Source: an uncultured Rhodanobacteraceae bacterium
Lineage (GTDB): Bacteria > Pseudomonadota > Gammaproteobacteria > Xanthomonadales > Rhodanobacteraceae
Direction of reading: 5' to 3'
Assembly (NCBI GenBank): GCA_937902695.1
Contig: CALFNI010000467.1
Coordinates: forward strand, 1 to 6,246
Length of the DNA: 6,246 bases
The notes beneath the pieces are model-generated. The model saw only the letters and a program-made list of their open reading frames with translations, ran no database searches and was not told where the DNA came from. The position numbers were made by a program, and so were the translations under genes. The first letter of the stretch is position 1; each line of letters starts with the position of its first letter. Positions 4,680 through 6,246 of this stretch are shown in pieces.

Positions 4680-6246
4680 TTGAAACGTAAACGCACCTCG
4701 TCCGGGCGCGATGCAGGCGCGCCGCGAAAGCGCGGTCCCGGCCGTCGCGCCGGTCCGCCGAAATGGCTGCCCGAAGCGCCGACCGCCGCGCCGCCCGGGC
4801 CCCCGCGCAAGGCCGCCAAGCCCGCGCCGCGCATGGACGATCCGCACGCCCTGCGCGAGGCGAGCCGGTACGAACGGCCGATTCCGAGCCGCGAGGCGAT
4901 CCTCGGGTTCCTCGAAAAGCACGGCCAGCTCATGAAGGCCGAGGCGATCGCGGACGAGCTCGGCCTCAACGCCGCGCCGGACTTCGACGCGCTGACGAAG
5001 CGTCTCGCCGCGATGCTGCGCGACGGCCAGCTGATCCAGAACCGCCGCGGCGGCTACGGCGTGGCGAGCAAGCTCGACCTGATCCCGGGCGGCGTCATCG
5101 CGAACGCGGAGGGCTATGGGTTCCTGCGTCCCGATGCGGGCGGCGACGATCTCTATCTCTCGCCGGCCGAGATGCGCAAGGTGTTGCACGGCGATCGCGT
5201 GCTCGCCAGCGTCGTCGGCCTCGACCGGCGCGGCCGGCGCCAGGGCGCGATCGTCGAGGTTCTCGATCGGCGCTCGCCGCGGCTCGTCGGGCGAGTCGTC
5301 GAGCAGAACGGCGTCGTCAGCGTCGTGCCGGACGATCGGCGCCTGCATCAGCACATCATGATCGCGGCCGGCAAGGATCGCGGCGCGCGCTCGGGGCAGA
5401 TCGTCGTCGCCGAGATCACCGATCAGCCGACCGCGTATCGCGGCCCGATGGGCCGCATTCTCGCCGTGCTCGGCGAGCGCCTGACGCCCTCGCTCGTCGT
5501 CGAGATGGCGATTGCGAGCCACGGTCTTCCGAACGAATGGCCGGCGGCGACGCTGCGCGAGGCGGCCGACGTCGAGCCGGAGGTGGCGGCCGGCGAGATC
5601 GCCGGCCGCGTCGATCTTCGTGCCGTGCCGCTGGTGACGATCGACGGCGAGGATGCGCGCGATTTCGACGATGCCGTCTACGCCGAGCCGAACGCGAACG
5701 GCTTTCGCCTGATCGTGGCGATCGCCGACGTTTCGCATTACGTCAAGCCCGGCAGCGCGCTCGATGCCGAGGCCTACAACCGCGCGACGTCGGTGTATTT
5801 CCCGGGCTTCGTCGTGCCGATGCTGCCCGAAACGCTGTCGAACGGGATCTGCTCGCTGAATCCGAGGGTCGAGCGGCTCTGCATGGTCTGCGACATGCAG
5901 GTCGATCGCGAAGGCGAAGTCGAGCGCTCGAAGTTCTACGCCGCCGTCATGCGGTCGCACGCGCGGCTGACGTACGACCGCGTCTGGCAGGCGATCGGCG
6001 AGAAGGATCGCGATGCCTGCGAAGAGCTCGCCGACGTGCTGCCGCAGCTCAAGCACCTGCATCAGCTCTACAAGGTGCTTGCCAGGGCGCGCCAGCGGCG
6101 CGGCGCGATCGATTTCGAATCGAGCGAGGTCGAGTTCCGGCTCGCGCCGTCGGGCGAGGTGGTGCAGCTCGGCGCCTACGAGCGCAACGAGGCGCACAAG
6201 CTGATCGAGGAATGCATGATCGCCGCGAACGTCGAGGCGGCGAAGT
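4680..6246 (+). CDS. rnr: Ribonuclease R (exoribonuclease), 3' end outside window
   Basis: RNase R degrades structured RNA from the 3' end, with roles in rRNA and mRNA turnover and, in other bacteria, trans-translation quality control. From the TTG at 4680 there are 522 complete codons. Residues 1-60 are basic and Pro/Ala-rich (K-R-K-R start). A winged-helix domain spans about 68-130 (I-P-S-R-E-A-I-L-G-F-L). Cold-shock domain 1 begins near 138 (G-G-V-I-A-N-A-E-G-Y-G-F-L), and cold-shock domain 2 lies at about 205-290. The RNB catalytic domain starts near 308, with T-I-D-G-E-D-A-R-D-F-D-D placing the four metal-binding aspartates at D322, D328, D330 and D331. The window ends at A-H-K-L-I-E-E-C-M-I, so roughly the last 300 residues (rest of RNB, S1 domain, basic tail) are missing. 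The start is uncertain: an in-frame stop lies at 4620-4622, and GTG 4656 and ATG 4833 are alternatives. TTG 4680 gives the usual basic N-terminus and has a weak GGGAC at 4668-4672; ATG 4833 would still keep the winged helix. Confidence 0.95.
   Translation, partial: MKRKRTSSGRDAGAPRKRGPGRRAGPPKWLPEAPTAAPPGPPRKAAKPAPRMDDPHALREASRYERPIPSREAILGFLEKHGQLMKAEAIADELGLNAAPDFDALTKRLAAMLRDGQLIQNRRGGYGVASKLDLIPGGVIANAEGYGFLRPDAGGDDLYLSPAEMRKVLHGDRVLASVVGLDRRGRRQGAIVEVLDRRSPRLVGRVVEQNGVVSVVPDDRRLHQHIMIAAGKDRGARSGQIVVAEITDQPTAYRGPMGRILAVLGERLTPSLVVEMAIASHGLPNEWPAATLREAADVEPEVAAGEIAGRVDLRAVPLVTIDGEDARDFDDAVYAEPNANGFRLIVAIADVSHYVKPGSALDAEAYNRATSVYFPGFVVPMLPETLSNGICSLNPRVERLCMVCDMQVDREGEVERSKFYAAVMRSHARLTYDRVWQAIGEKDRDACEELADVLPQLKHLHQLYKVLARARQRRGAIDFESSEVEFRLAPSGEVVQLGAYERNEAHKLIEECMIAANVEAAK

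Noticed and set aside
4611..6197. Minus-strand open frame of 528 codons.
   Set aside because: It is the shadow of rnr; the plus-strand frame matches RNase R throughout.

Overview
The window looks like chromosomal DNA of a GC-rich gammaproteobacterium, most plausibly from the Xanthomonadales/Lysobacterales (Dokdonella/Rhodanobacter-like). Three points support this. A tRNA-Leu gene carries an encoded CCA end. The RNase R reads almost residue for residue like the gammaproteobacterial enzyme. The secreted leucine-rich-repeat protein ends in a Trp/Tyr-rich module (G-A-W-Y-D ... G-K-G-F-L-I-D ... G-W-F ... Q-Q-W-F-S-F-Q) of a kind I associate from memory with secreted proteins of that order. The lineage is an inference; no database search was possible.

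Layout. (1) Positions 2-1930, minus strand: a large secreted protein with a signal peptide, a plant-like N-terminal cap and about 19 leucine-rich repeats, mostly of 23 residues. Its C-terminus runs off the left edge. (2) 1931-2407: a 477-bp non-coding stretch with a perfect 16-bp palindrome (GTAGGAAATTTCCTAC) that looks like a regulator site. (3) 2408-2629 and 2759-3286, plus strand: two unrecognised genes, a 73-residue acidic protein with a strong ribosome binding site and a 175-residue helical/coiled-coil protein. (4) About 3392-4333, plus strand: a cytosolic diguanylate cyclase with intact GGDEF active site and I-site but no recognisable sensor domain. (5) 4461-4545, minus strand: tRNA-Leu(CAG), with a clear sigma-70 promoter at 4585-4614. 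(6) From about 4680 to the right edge, plus strand: rnr (RNase R), divergent from the tRNA and cut off within its catalytic RNB domain.

How they work together. The right end (tRNA-Leu and rnr) is housekeeping RNA biology. The left two thirds is accessory in character: a secreted repeat protein, two unrecognised small genes and a c-di-GMP synthase. The 175-residue gene and the cyclase lie 105 bp apart on the same strand and may be co-transcribed, so the coiled-coil protein is a candidate partner or regulator of the cyclase. That is inference from position only. I see no mobile element, CRISPR array, rRNA or complete defence system. The best candidates for something new are the plant-like repeat protein with its neighbouring palindrome, and the unrecognised genes next to the cyclase.
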